From Actinomycetota bacterium (GTDB taxonomy: Bacteria; Actinomycetota; Thermoleophilia; Solirubrobacterales; 70-9), in the NCBI GenBank assembly GCA_018268415.1, contig JAFDWO010000002.1, positions 1 through 55,106 of the forward strand: a stretch of DNA of 55,106 bases. Direction: 5' to 3'. Shown in pieces: positions 16,008 to 24,875 of the stretch (position 1 is its first letter; the number at the start of each line of letters is the position of its first letter). The notes beneath the pieces are model-generated. The model saw only the letters and a program-made list of their open reading frames with translations. It was not told where the DNA came from and made no database searches. The translations under genes were made by a program, and so were the position numbers.

Positions 16008-17825
16008 CTAAGACCTCTCGCCTTCTTCGAGTTGAGCCAGCACCTCCTTTACTGATTCGTCCCTCCCGAAAATTCGCTTTGCTTGCTCGGCTGCGGCTTC
16101 CGCGAAGCGCACCTCGAAGTGAGCTGCACCGGGGGCTCGGCCGCCACCGTGTTCGATCAGGTAGTTCTTGAAGGAGTGTGGCGCTGAGGCGGGATCGGAC
16201 TTCCAGCCGGAGATCAGAGCGAGGAAGCTCTCGCCCCGTTCCATGAACCCCTCGCAGAAGAAGAGCTCCTCCGCCGAGAGGATCGCCAAGGGCGCGATCT
16301 TCTCCCCCTGAAGGTATCCGTCCATGGTGAGTCGCTTCGTGATCACCCTGTCGATCTCGTCGCGGAGTGGAAAGGCGTGGGACGTCACTATCACCGGCCA
16401 GATCCGGGTCGCCGTTGCAGGGTCTATTTCGTCGATCACCAGCCTGCCGTCCAGAAAGGCGCCGATGGAGGTGTCCAGCTGTTCCGCCTTGTCGATCACG
16501 AGCCGGCCGACGTCGGCCTCAAAGTCCTCCAGATCGCCCCGGGTCAGGGTTCCGACGCGAAGGGGACCCGAGACGACCTCTACGAATACCGGGAACCGCT
16601 CGTAGCCGAGGATGACGTCTGATGAACGTCGCATCGCCGATCGAGAGGTCCCGTAGGGCACATCCGCCGCCACCGGGACCGGCGAGCCGGTGGCCGCGTT
16701 TCCGCGGCGCAACGTGCGCTCGACCGAATGCTGAAAGGGGATGCCGAACTCGCCCGTGTAGAGGCTCCGATTGCTCCCCTCCGCTTCGGCCGCCTCGGCA
16801 AGCAGATGAAAGACGCCCTCGGTTACTCGCCGGCCCAACGCCCAAGGCGAAATCACGCAATACATGCCGGGCTGTGCCTCGAACAACGGAAAGCGTTCGA
16901 TCGAGAGCGAGCCATAGGTGGTCGATCCATAGCGCTCCTCCTCCTTCTCAAGTTCGGCTTTCAACCCTGACCGGTCACGGGCAAGAATCTCGAAGAAAGG
17001 CGCCCAAACCTCGGGCTCAAGGAGCGTCGATCTGAAGTATTCGGCAGGGTCGAGAACCGCGCCTGCGTTATTGCCGAATCGGGCTTGGACGGCGGCACCT
17101 ACCACGAAGTAGTCGGCAAGGCTCATCCCGGTGTGGGACCTGAAGGCCGATTCGATCCTAGCCGCTGCCTCACGGGACTCCTGCGGCAGGATCACCCTGT
17201 AGATCTCATGGTGGAGGCCGATGCTGGGCAGTCGGTCGTCGTGGTGGTTCACGCCACACTGACGTAGCTCCCAGGACAGCCGCTCCTCCGGAGACTCCAC
17301 GACCAAGCCGAGATCCAGCAGGTCCGTGACGCCGAAGATGCAGGTCGCCCAGTCCTCGTACAGCGCTTGGTTCCCGAAGTCGTCGGGCTCGCGGTCATCG
17401 GCGTGAAGCGCGACGAGACGGGCGAGGTGGATCAGCTGCTGCTCGCAGAAGATCGTCGCCTGCCCTGCTTCTTCGATGGCTGCCAGAAGGACCTGCCCGA
17501 CTTCTGAGTCGGTACCGACCACATGTCCGATCACCTCCCGCTGGACCTCGGATCGAAAGTACGGCCCGTCAGACGAATGCAGCGTGCTCGCGATGAAGCC
17601 CAGATGGGCCATGCAGTCGGCAGCCGAAAGCCCGGCGAGGCGGGAGGCGATCTCCTCCTGCGTCATCGTGTGCGGTCTTCCCAGCGCGGCGGTGAGTTCG
17701 CTGTAGGTGAGGTAGACGCCGATGTTTCGGAGTTGGGCTGCCTGCTCTTGGTGGTCGACCGCCACGGTCGGGGGCAGGTACAGGCCGAGGTCATGGCGCC
17801 GTCTGAATTCGCCGAAGTCGAGCAC
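16008..17825 (-). CDS. Unknown large protein with a degenerate nuclease-like segment
   Basis: 605 residues, no membrane segments or signal peptide. The N-terminal two thirds are helical and unrecognised. Residues ~400-475 contain SDVILGYERFPVFVEVVSG and then KAEQLDTSIGAFLDG. This layout recalls a family in which a PD-(D/E)xK-like core (Asp, then E-x-K) is followed by a KAxQLD helix; here the expected Lys of ExK is Val, so catalysis is doubtful. That reading is inference. The gene stands alone between convergent neighbours in the cargo region. Confidence 0.7.
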   Translation of the reverse strand: MLDFGEFRRRHDLGLYLPPTVAVDHQEQAAQLRNIGVYLTYSELTAALGRPHTMTQEEIASRLAGLSAADCMAHLGFIASTLHSSDGPYFRSEVQREVIGHVVGTDSEVGQVLLAAIEEAGQATIFCEQQLIHLARLVALHADDREPDDFGNQALYEDWATCIFGVTDLLDLGLVVESPEERLSWELRQCGVNHHDDRLPSIGLHHEIYRVILPQESREAAARIESAFRSHTGMSLADYFVVGAAVQARFGNNAGAVLDPAEYFRSTLLEPEVWAPFFEILARDRSGLKAELEKEEERYGSTTYGSLSIERFPLFEAQPGMYCVISPWALGRRVTEGVFHLLAEAAEAEGSNRSLYTGEFGIPFQHSVERTLRRGNAATGSPVPVAADVPYGTSRSAMRRSSDVILGYERFPVFVEVVSGPLRVGTLTRGDLEDFEADVGRLVIDKAEQLDTSIGAFLDGRLVIDEIDPATATRIWPVIVTSHAFPLRDEIDRVITKRLTMDGYLQGEKIAPLAILSAEELFFCEGFMERGESFLALISGWKSDPASAPHSFKNYLIEHGGGRAPGAAHFEVRFAEAAAEQAKRIFGRDESVKEVLAQLEEGERS

Positions 17826-17899
17826 CCTTCGAGGCTAGCTATTGGCCCGGCAGGATCAGGCAAGCCATGAAGCGAAGCGGTGCCATCGAGCACCGGTGA

Positions 17900-18829
17900 T
17901 TACGCCACCTCGACCGCTTCGAGATTGATGCTGCGGGCCTTAAGTAGCGCGACGTCCTCATCGTCGATGTCGCGGGTCCGCATCCAGAATCGCCATGGAG
18001 ATTCGGTCAACTCAAGCGGTCCAGGCGAGGCGTTCCCCTGCTCGTCGAAGGTGATCAGGTCGAAACTGCGCAGGCGCAGTTCGACGAGATATTCGAGCAC
18101 CTCGATCGCCAGCTCGCCTTCGTTCTGGAACTGATCGGCCACGGGCGAAAGCGGACCCGTTAAATGCGGACCTATTTCGACCTCCTTCCTCTTCCTCGGC
18201 CAGATCACCATTCCGGCGATCGGCACCTCATCGTCATCGACGATCTCGACTTCGGCAGGGTTGGCTACCAAGGCGCCGTGCTTGTACGCGTGGAAGACGC
18301 GCCGCCAGTGTTGCCAGGCACCGCCTAGCCGGACCAGATGTTGACCGACGAGTTTGGCGGTCGCCCGCTCGGCCGCCTCGATCGCAGTCCGCTCTCGTGC
18401 CGAAAGGGGCGGCACGAACTCGTAGAAGTCGAACATGGTGTGACCAGCCATCTCAAAACCACAGAGCGCCATGAAGTAGGCGGGGTCGCGCTTGTGAAGG
18501 CGGGCATAGAAATCATTCACGTGTGCGGGCCGGTAGATGGTCGCTTTGACATAGGAGGCGAGGCCCGCGAGCCCTTCCATCGAGGCCGCTGCGAAGTTCC
18601 CGAGGTCCTCGATCGCCTGCATCGCGTCGCCGGCAAGCCCCAACAACGCCAGCTGACCCTCATGCCTCCCGCCTGCGGACTCGACCTCGTCTAGTTGTCG
18701 GCGGCTGTCGGCGATCGCTTGCCGGCGTGCGTACGTGACCTGGGATGCGTAAGCCAGCAGATAGGCCCGCTGCGGCAGCAGAGACTCTCGGGCATCCGGC
18801 AGTGGCACCTGCGGTGGCCTAGTCATCAT
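17900..18829 (-). CDS. Unknown protein with a HEPN-like YKHG motif
   Basis: 309 residues from the first of two adjacent Met codons (18829 or 18826); its start overlaps the end of the upstream gene by about 8-11 bases, so the two are co-transcribed. Mostly helical. A segment HWRRVFHAYKHGALVANP gives Arg177-x6-His184, compatible with the Rx4-6H signature of HEPN ribonucleases, although the family was not recognised. The C-terminal half has beta character. A membrane segment is absent. Candidate abortive-infection gene by context. Confidence 0.65.
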   Translation of the reverse strand: MMTRPPQVPLPDARESLLPQRAYLLAYASQVTYARRQAIADSRRQLDEVESAGGRHEGQLALLGLAGDAMQAIEDLGNFAAASMEGLAGLASYVKATIYRPAHVNDFYARLHKRDPAYFMALCGFEMAGHTMFDFYEFVPPLSARERTAIEAAERATAKLVGQHLVRLGGAWQHWRRVFHAYKHGALVANPAEVEIVDDDEVPIAGMVIWPRKRKEVEIGPHLTGPLSPVADQFQNEGELAIEVLEYLVELRLRSFDLITFDEQGNASPGPLELTESPWRFWMRTRDIDDEDVALLKARSINLEAVEVA

Positions 18830-19712
18830 CGCGTCTCCAGAGGATCCCCGCCAGCGCTTCGCGGTCGGGGGCGCCCAGTTGGTTCGCGAACTCCTCGCCG
18901 ATGACATGGCGATGGTTGGTTTCGAGCGCAAACCGCCTCGCCTCGGCGAGCCGGGTCAGCAGGTTCGCGGCGCCGGCGGCGATCTTCCGCACGGCCGCCA
19001 CCGCCTCCGCCGTGAGGTCGACGGTGTAGGTCGTAGTTATGACGGTCTGCTTGTCGTCGTCAAGCTCGGAGACGAGGCTTGCCGCGAAGGGTCGCTTCTG
19101 GATGAGGTCTACCTGCTCGGAGAGGATGCCCCCGCCCGGCGGATCGAGCAGGAAGCAAGCCGGGACCAGGGAGAAGCCATGCATGACGTTCTTGATCGAC
19201 CGCCGATGGAAGAGCCAGAATCCCGCGACCATCTCTATCTCCTGCTCGAGTTCGCGAGCGGAAATCTCCCTGAGCCGGCGTAGCGCTCGGCGCTGGGCGT
19301 CCGTCCAGCCCTCCTCCTGGTATATCGCCTTGTCGGTCGGCATCAGCCAGAGCTCCGGCACGTCGAGTCGGCTCTCGACCAGGGCTGAGAACGTCTCGTC
19401 CAGCTCCCATGCCGCATAGGAGGTGAAGCGAAGCCAGTCTGGCTCGTTAGCGAGAGCGTTAATCAAGGCACCAAGGTCCTCACAGACGAGAAGCGTGCGC
19501 TGCAGGACGAGGAGCCCGTGGGCAGTCATTTCCGGTTCGGCCGCGGCGCGCGATGCCGCCTCATCGTAGAGGCGCCCTGCCCGCTCCACCGCGTCCAGCC
19601 TGAACTCGGCGATCGCACGCATGCCACCCAGCTGGCTGTAGAGCTCGGGGCCCAGTTTCTGCTCGACGTACCCTGCGTCGGCACCCAGGGTCTGCAGCCG
19701 GATCTTCACCAC
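18819..19712 (-). CDS. Unknown protein with a HEPN-like RxxxxxxH motif
   Basis: 297 residues, helical, soluble. LFHRRSIKNVMHGFSLVPA contains Arg171-x6-His178 followed by Gly, parallel to the YKHG motif of the gene downstream. Conserved-looking aromatic and acidic positions lie in the N-terminal half (EDLGALINALANEPDWLRF). It is the first gene of a two-gene operon with the 17900-18829 protein. It is divergent from the ApeA-like gene, with 76 bases between them, so the two units may share control. Function unknown. Confidence 0.65.
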   Translation of the reverse strand: MVKIRLQTLGADAGYVEQKLGPELYSQLGGMRAIAEFRLDAVERAGRLYDEAASRAAAEPEMTAHGLLVLQRTLLVCEDLGALINALANEPDWLRFTSYAAWELDETFSALVESRLDVPELWLMPTDKAIYQEEGWTDAQRRALRRLREISARELEQEIEMVAGFWLFHRRSIKNVMHGFSLVPACFLLDPPGGGILSEQVDLIQKRPFAASLVSELDDDKQTVITTTYTVDLTAEAVAAVRKIAAGAANLLTRLAEARRFALETNHRHVIGEEFANQLGAPDREALAGILWRRDDD

Positions 19713-19757
19713 CGCGAGACTACGGGGCGGAACGGCAGTCGATCGTGATCGCGGTCA

Positions 19758-19779
19758 GCTAGCCGAAAGGCAGGCTAGC
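19758..19779. promoter_or_regulatory. Palindrome in the divergent promoter of the ApeA-like gene
   Basis: GCTAGCC and GGCTAGC form a perfect 7-base inverted repeat with an 8-base spacer. It ends 9 bases before the ATG of the ApeA-like gene, so a bound protein or a hairpin at the mRNA 5' end would block its expression. Confidence 0.5.
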
Positions 19780-19788
19780 CTCGGGGTC

Positions 19789-21159
19789 ATGCTGGAGCGT
19801 CACGAATACAAGGGTCCGTGGTGGCCGCCCGATGACGATTCGGATCCGCTTCCGGGAACACTCGCCGTCGAAAAAGGCAAGGCCACGCTCGAGGTGATCG
19901 GCGACTTCGGGCGGGAGTTGATCTCGAGCAGCGAGAGACAGCAGACTTACTCTTTGAATCTGGAACAGAAGCCCAGGCTTCTTGGTACGAGCACCGACGG
20001 GAAGCCGATCACGCTTGAGGGGCTGTGGGAGGCGGGTTCGAAGATCCATTTCCCCGGGTTGCCGACCGCCGACTACCGGACCCGTGCTGTACTGGTCGGT
20101 AGGCACTTCCCCGAGGGCGAGAAAATCACCTTCGACGAGATCGCGATCGGCGCAAGCGATCTGAATGCGTGGACCCGGGTATCCGGGTTCAGCACGAGCA
20201 TCGAGACCGAAGACCTCGACGATCAAGGCCACTCCGCATTTGTCGGGGCTGAGGCTAGGTATGAGGCACCGGAGGAGATACGCATTGATCTCGCCCGCGG
20301 CGAGGAGATCGCCATAAGCTTCACATGCCAGAGCAATGGGCTCTGGGGACGGAGCGACAGGGTGGAGATGCGACAAGAAGCGGCCCTGCGTTGGCGCTTT
20401 CCGCGCCCCATCGACTTGGCCTCCGTGTTCGACAAGGTCGGGCAGATTCGTAACTTCCTGAGTTTGGCGGTCGGTCGCCCGGTCTCGATCACGTCGGTCG
20501 CTGGCTTCAAGAGCACGTACAAGTTGGGCAACAGCGACACTCTTCGCCCGATCGAGCTGTACTGGGAGATCCCGCACAACCCAGAACCTCCTGAGAATGC
20601 ACGTGACCCACGCGAGATGCTCTTCACGCTCACCGAGATCGAGCCGGATGCTTCGACGACGATCAAGAGATGGCTGGCCAGGCAGGACCGTCTAGAGCCA
20701 GTGTTCAACCTCTACTTCGGCACCCTTTACCACCCGAACCTCTATCTCGAGGTCAGGTTCCTTGCCTTTGCCCAGGCGCTCGAGACCTACGACTTCCGGT
20801 GCCGTCGCAAGCCGGGCTCCAAGAGCCTGGCCGAGCGGACCAGAGATGTCCTTGGTCAATGCAGGGCGGTGACCAAGCGGATCGTCGGCCCGGACACCGA
20901 CGCCTTCATCACCGAGTTCAAGAATACTCGCAACTACTACACGCACTACAACCCGAAGCTCGAACGGAAAGCCGCGAAAGGCACTGCCCTCTATCTCCTC
21001 ACCCTCCAGCTGCAGACTATCCTCGAGATGTCGTTTCTCGCGCAGCTCGGCTTCCCATGCCGGACGGTAGAGGGGGTCCTGGAAAGGGCGGGTCGCTTTG
21101 CGGAGATCGAGCATTTCCGCGCTAGCGTGGCCGAGCAAGAGACGGACGAAGCTCATTAA
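19789..21159 (+). CDS. apeA-like: ApeA-type anti-phage HEPN protein
   Basis: 456 residues. The N-terminal ~290 residues are beta-rich (KGKATLEVIGDFG, LGTSTDGKPITLEGLW, then long stretches ending with TSVAGF), matching the ApeA N-terminal domain. The C-terminal half is helical with FKNTRNYYTHYNPKLE, giving Arg381-x4-His386, the catalytic HEPN ribonuclease motif. ApeA proteins are single-gene abortive-infection defences that sense phage and cleave RNA. Length and domain order agree with the family. A palindrome overlaps the promoter region. It is divergent from the 18819-19712 gene and convergent with the next gene. Identification is from recognised motifs, without a database search. Confidence 0.82.
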   Translation: MLERHEYKGPWWPPDDDSDPLPGTLAVEKGKATLEVIGDFGRELISSSERQQTYSLNLEQKPRLLGTSTDGKPITLEGLWEAGSKIHFPGLPTADYRTRAVLVGRHFPEGEKITFDEIAIGASDLNAWTRVSGFSTSIETEDLDDQGHSAFVGAEARYEAPEEIRIDLARGEEIAISFTCQSNGLWGRSDRVEMRQEAALRWRFPRPIDLASVFDKVGQIRNFLSLAVGRPVSITSVAGFKSTYKLGNSDTLRPIELYWEIPHNPEPPENARDPREMLFTLTEIEPDASTTIKRWLARQDRLEPVFNLYFGTLYHPNLYLEVRFLAFAQALETYDFRCRRKPGSKSLAERTRDVLGQCRAVTKRIVGPDTDAFITEFKNTRNYYTHYNPKLERKAAKGTALYLLTLQLQTILEMSFLAQLGFPCRTVEGVLERAGRFAEIEHFRASVAEQETDEAH

Positions 21160-21227
21160 GCGCATCCGGGCCACGGTGTTCTTCCCGCCACCGGTTGTTT
21201 CGTGGGGTGGGCTCCTTCGACCTCCGC

Positions 21228-22274
21228 CTACTTCGGAAAATCCCCGAGTGACGGTGCGGTCTCGAGCTCGAGCAGGACGGAGAGGAATTTGCCACTGCTC
21301 TCCCCCGGTAGGTCAAACCGGTATTGGCCGTTCTCGTCGAGGCCGTCGCTAACCGCAAGCCGATTGGTGGCTGCGATCCGCAAGAGCTCGAAAACATTGC
21401 GCGAAACTCCGACTACGTCATCGAGGTCTACCGGCGGCCCCGACATCTTGTAGCGCAGGATCGCGCGTTCGGCGACCAATGCATTTAGGTGTTCACGGGC
21501 CTCGGGGATGAGGTTCGGGAAAATCATCCCCTGCTGTTGCTCTGGCCCGGCCCTCATCCTTGCGATCGGCTCGGTGGTAAAAGCAAAGAGGGCGCCCGAC
21601 ACGTCAGCGCGGTGCTCCTCGATGGCCTCCGCGGTCGGATTGCCGTAAGGACGCATCGCCAGCTTCAGCCCGTGCTTGTACTGGACGTGGAAGTCCTCGT
21701 AGATCGCGTACCAATCGATGATCCGGCGCAGGCGTTCGCTGAGCCTTCTCACCCCGCCCTCGAAGGCGCTGAAGCTGGCCTCGGGATCTTCGGCCTGCTC
21801 CAAGCCTTTTCTCACGGTAGCGAGGGAGGGAACGAGAAAGAGGCCGGCGGTCTCCTCGTCACTTCGTCTGGACAGGTCGAGACCGAACCTGGTCACCGTC
21901 CCAGCGCCATAGCTCGACATCCGCTTGGCAAAGTCGAACTCCTCACGCAGGAACTTCAGTACGGCGAAGAGATCCTCGCAGTGTTGAGCGCACTCGTTCA
22001 CTGCGGCCGCCGTAAGGCCATTGATCAGAGGACCGTAGACGTACGCATCGTCAGACCAACTTTCGTGCGCGATTTCGGAGTTTGCGAGTTCGCCGAGTCG
22101 GGCCGCATTCGCGCGAAGGTCGCGAAGGCCGAGAATCAAGACCCAGCGCCAGGCCGGATCGCTGGCGGCGAAGAACTGGCGCACTGCGGCCTCGTTTACC
22201 GCTCTCCGGGCCTCCACGGGCACCCTCGCCTTTCCGCCCGCCGATCGTCGTTTCCCCCGCGATTTCTTACCCAC
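21228..22274 (-). CDS. Unknown protein with YKHG motif, HEPN-like
   Basis: 348 residues from a GTG. The first ~25 residues are very basic (GKKSRGKRRSAGGKAR). The rest is helical. The motif DFHVQYKHGLKLAMRPYG resembles the YKHG segment of the 17900-18829 protein, but no Arg lies at the HEPN position. Divergent from the gene at 22334 with a short shared promoter region. No known family recognised. Confidence 0.65.
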   Translation of the reverse strand: MGKKSRGKRRSAGGKARVPVEARRAVNEAAVRQFFAASDPAWRWVLILGLRDLRANAARLGELANSEIAHESWSDDAYVYGPLINGLTAAAVNECAQHCEDLFAVLKFLREEFDFAKRMSSYGAGTVTRFGLDLSRRSDEETAGLFLVPSLATVRKGLEQAEDPEASFSAFEGGVRRLSERLRRIIDWYAIYEDFHVQYKHGLKLAMRPYGNPTAEAIEEHRADVSGALFAFTTEPIARMRAGPEQQQGMIFPNLIPEAREHLNALVAERAILRYKMSGPPVDLDDVVGVSRNVFELLRIAATNRLAVSDGLDENGQYRFDLPGESSGKFLSVLLELETAPSLGDFPK

Positions 22275-22333
22275 CTGGTGCAGCTTAGATGATAGTCGCC
22301 TGTCGTGCTATACGAACTGCTATCCTGAACTCC

Positions 22334-23767
22334 ATGAGCGACCGGGAGACGGGCGTGCCGAGGACGACGTTGGCAGAGTTGGTGGCCAGCGTCCTGCAGG
22401 ACTTCGAAACGCCGGTGCCGACCGGGATCGTCCGGGTCGTGGCCTCCTCGCGCAGCGGCCGTAAGGTCACCGCCGAGTCTCTTTCGCGCCTCGCGGCGGG
22501 TCAGCGTGACGCCTTCCTACGAACCCGGCGTCCGCCGCTCCTGTGCCACTCCCTGGGGGCCGGGGGGGAGGCGCTCACGCCTCGGATCTGGGCGCTGGCC
22601 GACTGGCGAGCCGGGCGTCGCTTCGTCACCCCCGATTCCGAAGAAGGTTGGCGGGCGCTCCTGGCGCTGGGCCTGCTGAGAGAGGTCGAGCGGCCGGATG
22701 CCGCAGACGACCATCTGGTCCGCACCGCTCTCCATGCGACCGCATCGCTTCTCGGGCCGGCGGGCGGCTACCGGCCCGACGACGAGTCCGGTTGGGAGGA
22801 GCTCCGTCGCCAGGTTGCCCAGCGGCTGCCCCAGGCCGGCGTCGACAGCTTGACGCGCGAACAGCGCGAAGCCGAGGACCGCCTCCGCGATGTCGCGGCA
22901 GTCGTCGCCTACTTCGGTAGAGCGGTCGGCGAAGGAGAAGCAGATCGAGGGGCGGCGCCGCTCGTGCGTCTGCCTCGCGCGGGCGAAAAGGGCGAGCCCT
23001 TCGACCAGGTCCTGCGGCGGCGTCTGGGTGGCGACCCGGAGTTGCACAGCGTCGTCGTCGCCTATCTGCAGGGCTTCTCGTTCGTCGTCGACGAGATCGG
23101 CAGGCCTCCCAGCAGCGAGGAGTTCGCCGACTTCTGGCATTTCGACCTGCCTTCGGTGAGACGTGACGAGGCCGCCTTCGCGAAAGCATTCCCCGAGGAG
23201 CGTGGGCCCGCGCGGCTGGTGCGGCTACTGGAGGAGGGCCTGGCCCGGCGCGGGGCACTTCGCGCCCTACTGGACGCGCCGGTAGTAGACCCGGCTCCTC
23301 CTTCAGGGGAGGTGGCGCCGGCGCCGGGCCAGCGGTGGGTCTCGCCTGACGACAGCGAGGTCCTGACCCTGATCGAGGTCGAAGGCGAGCAGCTGGTCGG
23401 AGGCAAGCACGACCGGCGCTCCGGGACGAGCGCCCTCTGGGTCGGCAGCCGCTCTGAGATCGCCGAGTGGCGCCTCGACACCCCGCGATCGGTTTGGCGG
23501 GTCCGCTTCGACGTCGACGTGATTCCGGCCACGTTGATGGAGCCCTTGGCCAAGGCCGACATCGTCGTCGACCGGATGATGCGCCCGGCGAACCCCCGCC
23601 CCGGTCAATCGGCGCTCAGGGTCGGCACCGTCGAAGGCCAACTCGCCGCCGAGGGAGAGGACGAGGCGAGGCAGAGGGTGATCGAGGCCGTCGGGGCGCT
23701 GACGTCGCTCGAGGCCTCCGAAATTAGCGTGAGCCCTCTGCCGTCACGCCTCGCGGCCGAGCGCTAA
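22334..23767 (+). CDS. Unknown large soluble protein
   Basis: 477 residues from the ATG at 22334; an upstream ATG at 22289 lies inside the divergent promoter and is less likely. TATCCT about 15 bases before the ATG could be a -10 element. The N-terminal half is helical; residues ~345-420 are beta-like with RWVSPDDSEVLTLIEVEGE. No motif recognised, no membrane helix. The gene is the last large cargo gene before the element end. Confidence 0.65.
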   Translation: MSDRETGVPRTTLAELVASVLQDFETPVPTGIVRVVASSRSGRKVTAESLSRLAAGQRDAFLRTRRPPLLCHSLGAGGEALTPRIWALADWRAGRRFVTPDSEEGWRALLALGLLREVERPDAADDHLVRTALHATASLLGPAGGYRPDDESGWEELRRQVAQRLPQAGVDSLTREQREAEDRLRDVAAVVAYFGRAVGEGEADRGAAPLVRLPRAGEKGEPFDQVLRRRLGGDPELHSVVVAYLQGFSFVVDEIGRPPSSEEFADFWHFDLPSVRRDEAAFAKAFPEERGPARLVRLLEEGLARRGALRALLDAPVVDPAPPSGEVAPAPGQRWVSPDDSEVLTLIEVEGEQLVGGKHDRRSGTSALWVGSRSEIAEWRLDTPRSVWRVRFDVDVIPATLMEPLAKADIVVDRMMRPANPRPGQSALRVGTVEGQLAAEGEDEARQRVIEAVGALTSLEASEISVSPLPSRLAAER

Positions 23768-23791
23768 ATCACCTCCCGACCGGCGGGCGCC

Positions 23792-24028
23792 TTATGGATT
23801 CTTGGGAGCCGGCTTGGCCAGGGTCGGCCCCTGTTGATCGAACCGGCCGGTCCCGGCGCAGTTCTTGCAGATCCGCCAGTCACCGGCTGGCGTCGTCCCA
23901 GCCGGGTTGGGCTTCCACCGATAGCCAAGCCCGTCGCATATCTCGCAGGCGTCCCCGTCGATGGAATCGCTTTCGCCCACTGAGTCTGCCTGCTCGGGCG
24001 AGATATCGCCTGTCGACTCTTCGTTCAC
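23792..24028 (-). CDS. Small DnaJ-type zinc-finger protein
   Basis: 78 residues with two CxxCxGxG units: CEICDGLGYRW and CKNCAGTGRF. This is the zinc-binding repeat of DnaJ and of small zinc-ribbon proteins. The N-terminal 26 residues are acidic and the C-terminus is Pro/Lys-rich. It ends 24 bases from the stop of the convergent 22334 gene and lies within 250 bases of the attachment site, so it is the last gene of element 1. The start is a GTG with weak ribosome site. Confidence 0.6.
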   Translation of the reverse strand: MNEESTGDISPEQADSVGESDSIDGDACEICDGLGYRWKPNPAGTTPAGDWRICKNCAGTGRFDQQGPTLAKPAPKNP

Positions 24029-24135
24029 GGCGGCCGCCGAGTCTAGAGACGCTTGGCCCGGGACGCTCGCGTGTCGCGGTCGCGCGTCGATCTGAGTTGA
24101 GCCGACTCAGACCTATGGAAGCATTTTGGAAGCGT

Positions 24136-24224
24136 CAGGACGATGCGGGATCGACCAGGATGAACGTGCTCATCCTGAATTTGGCTTTGTGGAGCCAAAA
24201 CGAATCGGGCCGAATCAGGACGAA
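24136..24224. repeat. CAGGAYGA repeats, candidate integrase arm sites
   Basis: Four copies of CAGGAYGA lie in 90 bases: 24136, 24156, inverted at 24170-24177, and 24216. They sit just inside the tRNA-Thr copy at 24239. The same pair of direct and inverted units occurs at 52586-52606 before the third tRNA-Thr copy. Confidence 0.6.
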
Positions 24225-24238
24225 ACGCCAAAGGCCAG

Positions 24239-24281
24239 ATGGTAAGGAAGGGGTCACGAGTTCGAGTCTCGTTCCGGGCTT
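24239..24281 (+). repeat. attA: tRNA-Thr(GGT) 3' half, element boundary
   Basis: 43 bases from the anticodon loop to the discriminator: anticodon GGT in ATGGTAA, T-stem ACGAG/CTCGT around loop TTCGAGT, acceptor strand TCCGGGC. No 5' half precedes it, so it is an attachment-site remnant, not a gene. The same 43 bases, with at most one difference, recur at 32144 and 52854. Confidence 0.88.
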
Positions 24282-24875
24282 CGAAAAGGTGGCTATTTGC
24301 AGGTATTTCAGTTGCTGCTTGCTACTCTCTTTCTTTTCCTGTTTGGGTCACCGATGACCCAATGGTGACCCAAATAACGCCAAAGCTGGCTCCGTTTTGG
24401 GGCCTTTCTCGGCTTATCTCGGAACGACGGCGTTCGATCTTTTCGGGCTGCATTTTGCGGTCTCAAGCGGTTTCGTCGCCGATCTGGCTAACTTCTCGAA
24501 CTCGGGATACCTTCCTTGGGGTAGAAGGTGTCCGCGATCAGAGAAACGGACATGGGTGGGGGCGGCGACCCCGAGGTCGACGGCACGAAAAAGGCTTTGG
24601 TGCGCGACGGTAGCCCCGAACCCCATGTCAGGGTAGGACCCGCCAAGCACATGAGTCCAAGGATCGACCGGGGTCGCAGTGCCAGGCAGCTGCGAGGGAA
24701 ACGCCGACGACGCGATCGTCCGCGATCTGCGCCGTAGCCGTTCGAGGCCAGCCTGCCCTGTCGCCGCCCGGTACGGCCCCGACGGCGACCGCTTGTGCCG
24801 CCGCCCTCGCGGGCGTCGATCACCCTCCTCGGCCGCGCGGCAGAGGCCTCTGATCCGTGAAATACGCTGGCCTGG
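24282..24875. other. Non-coding left end of element 2
   Basis: 594 bases without a convincing gene. It contains the TGACCCA palindrome at 24342 and short frames with no codon bias or recognisable product. Confidence 0.6.
24342..24374. repeat. TGACCCA palindrome at left end of element 2
   Basis: TTTGGGTCACC (24342-24352) and GGTGACCCAAA (24364-24374) form a perfect inverted repeat, and the 11-base spacer contains another TGACCCA. A similar structure lies at 31966-32006 near the other end. Candidate integrase or excisionase arm site. Confidence 0.65.

Noticed and set aside
24239..24613. Open frame starting in the tRNA-Thr copy (MVRKGSRVRVSF)
   Set aside because: The same peptide start appears at all three tRNA copies because the DNA is a tRNA end; no coding evidence.
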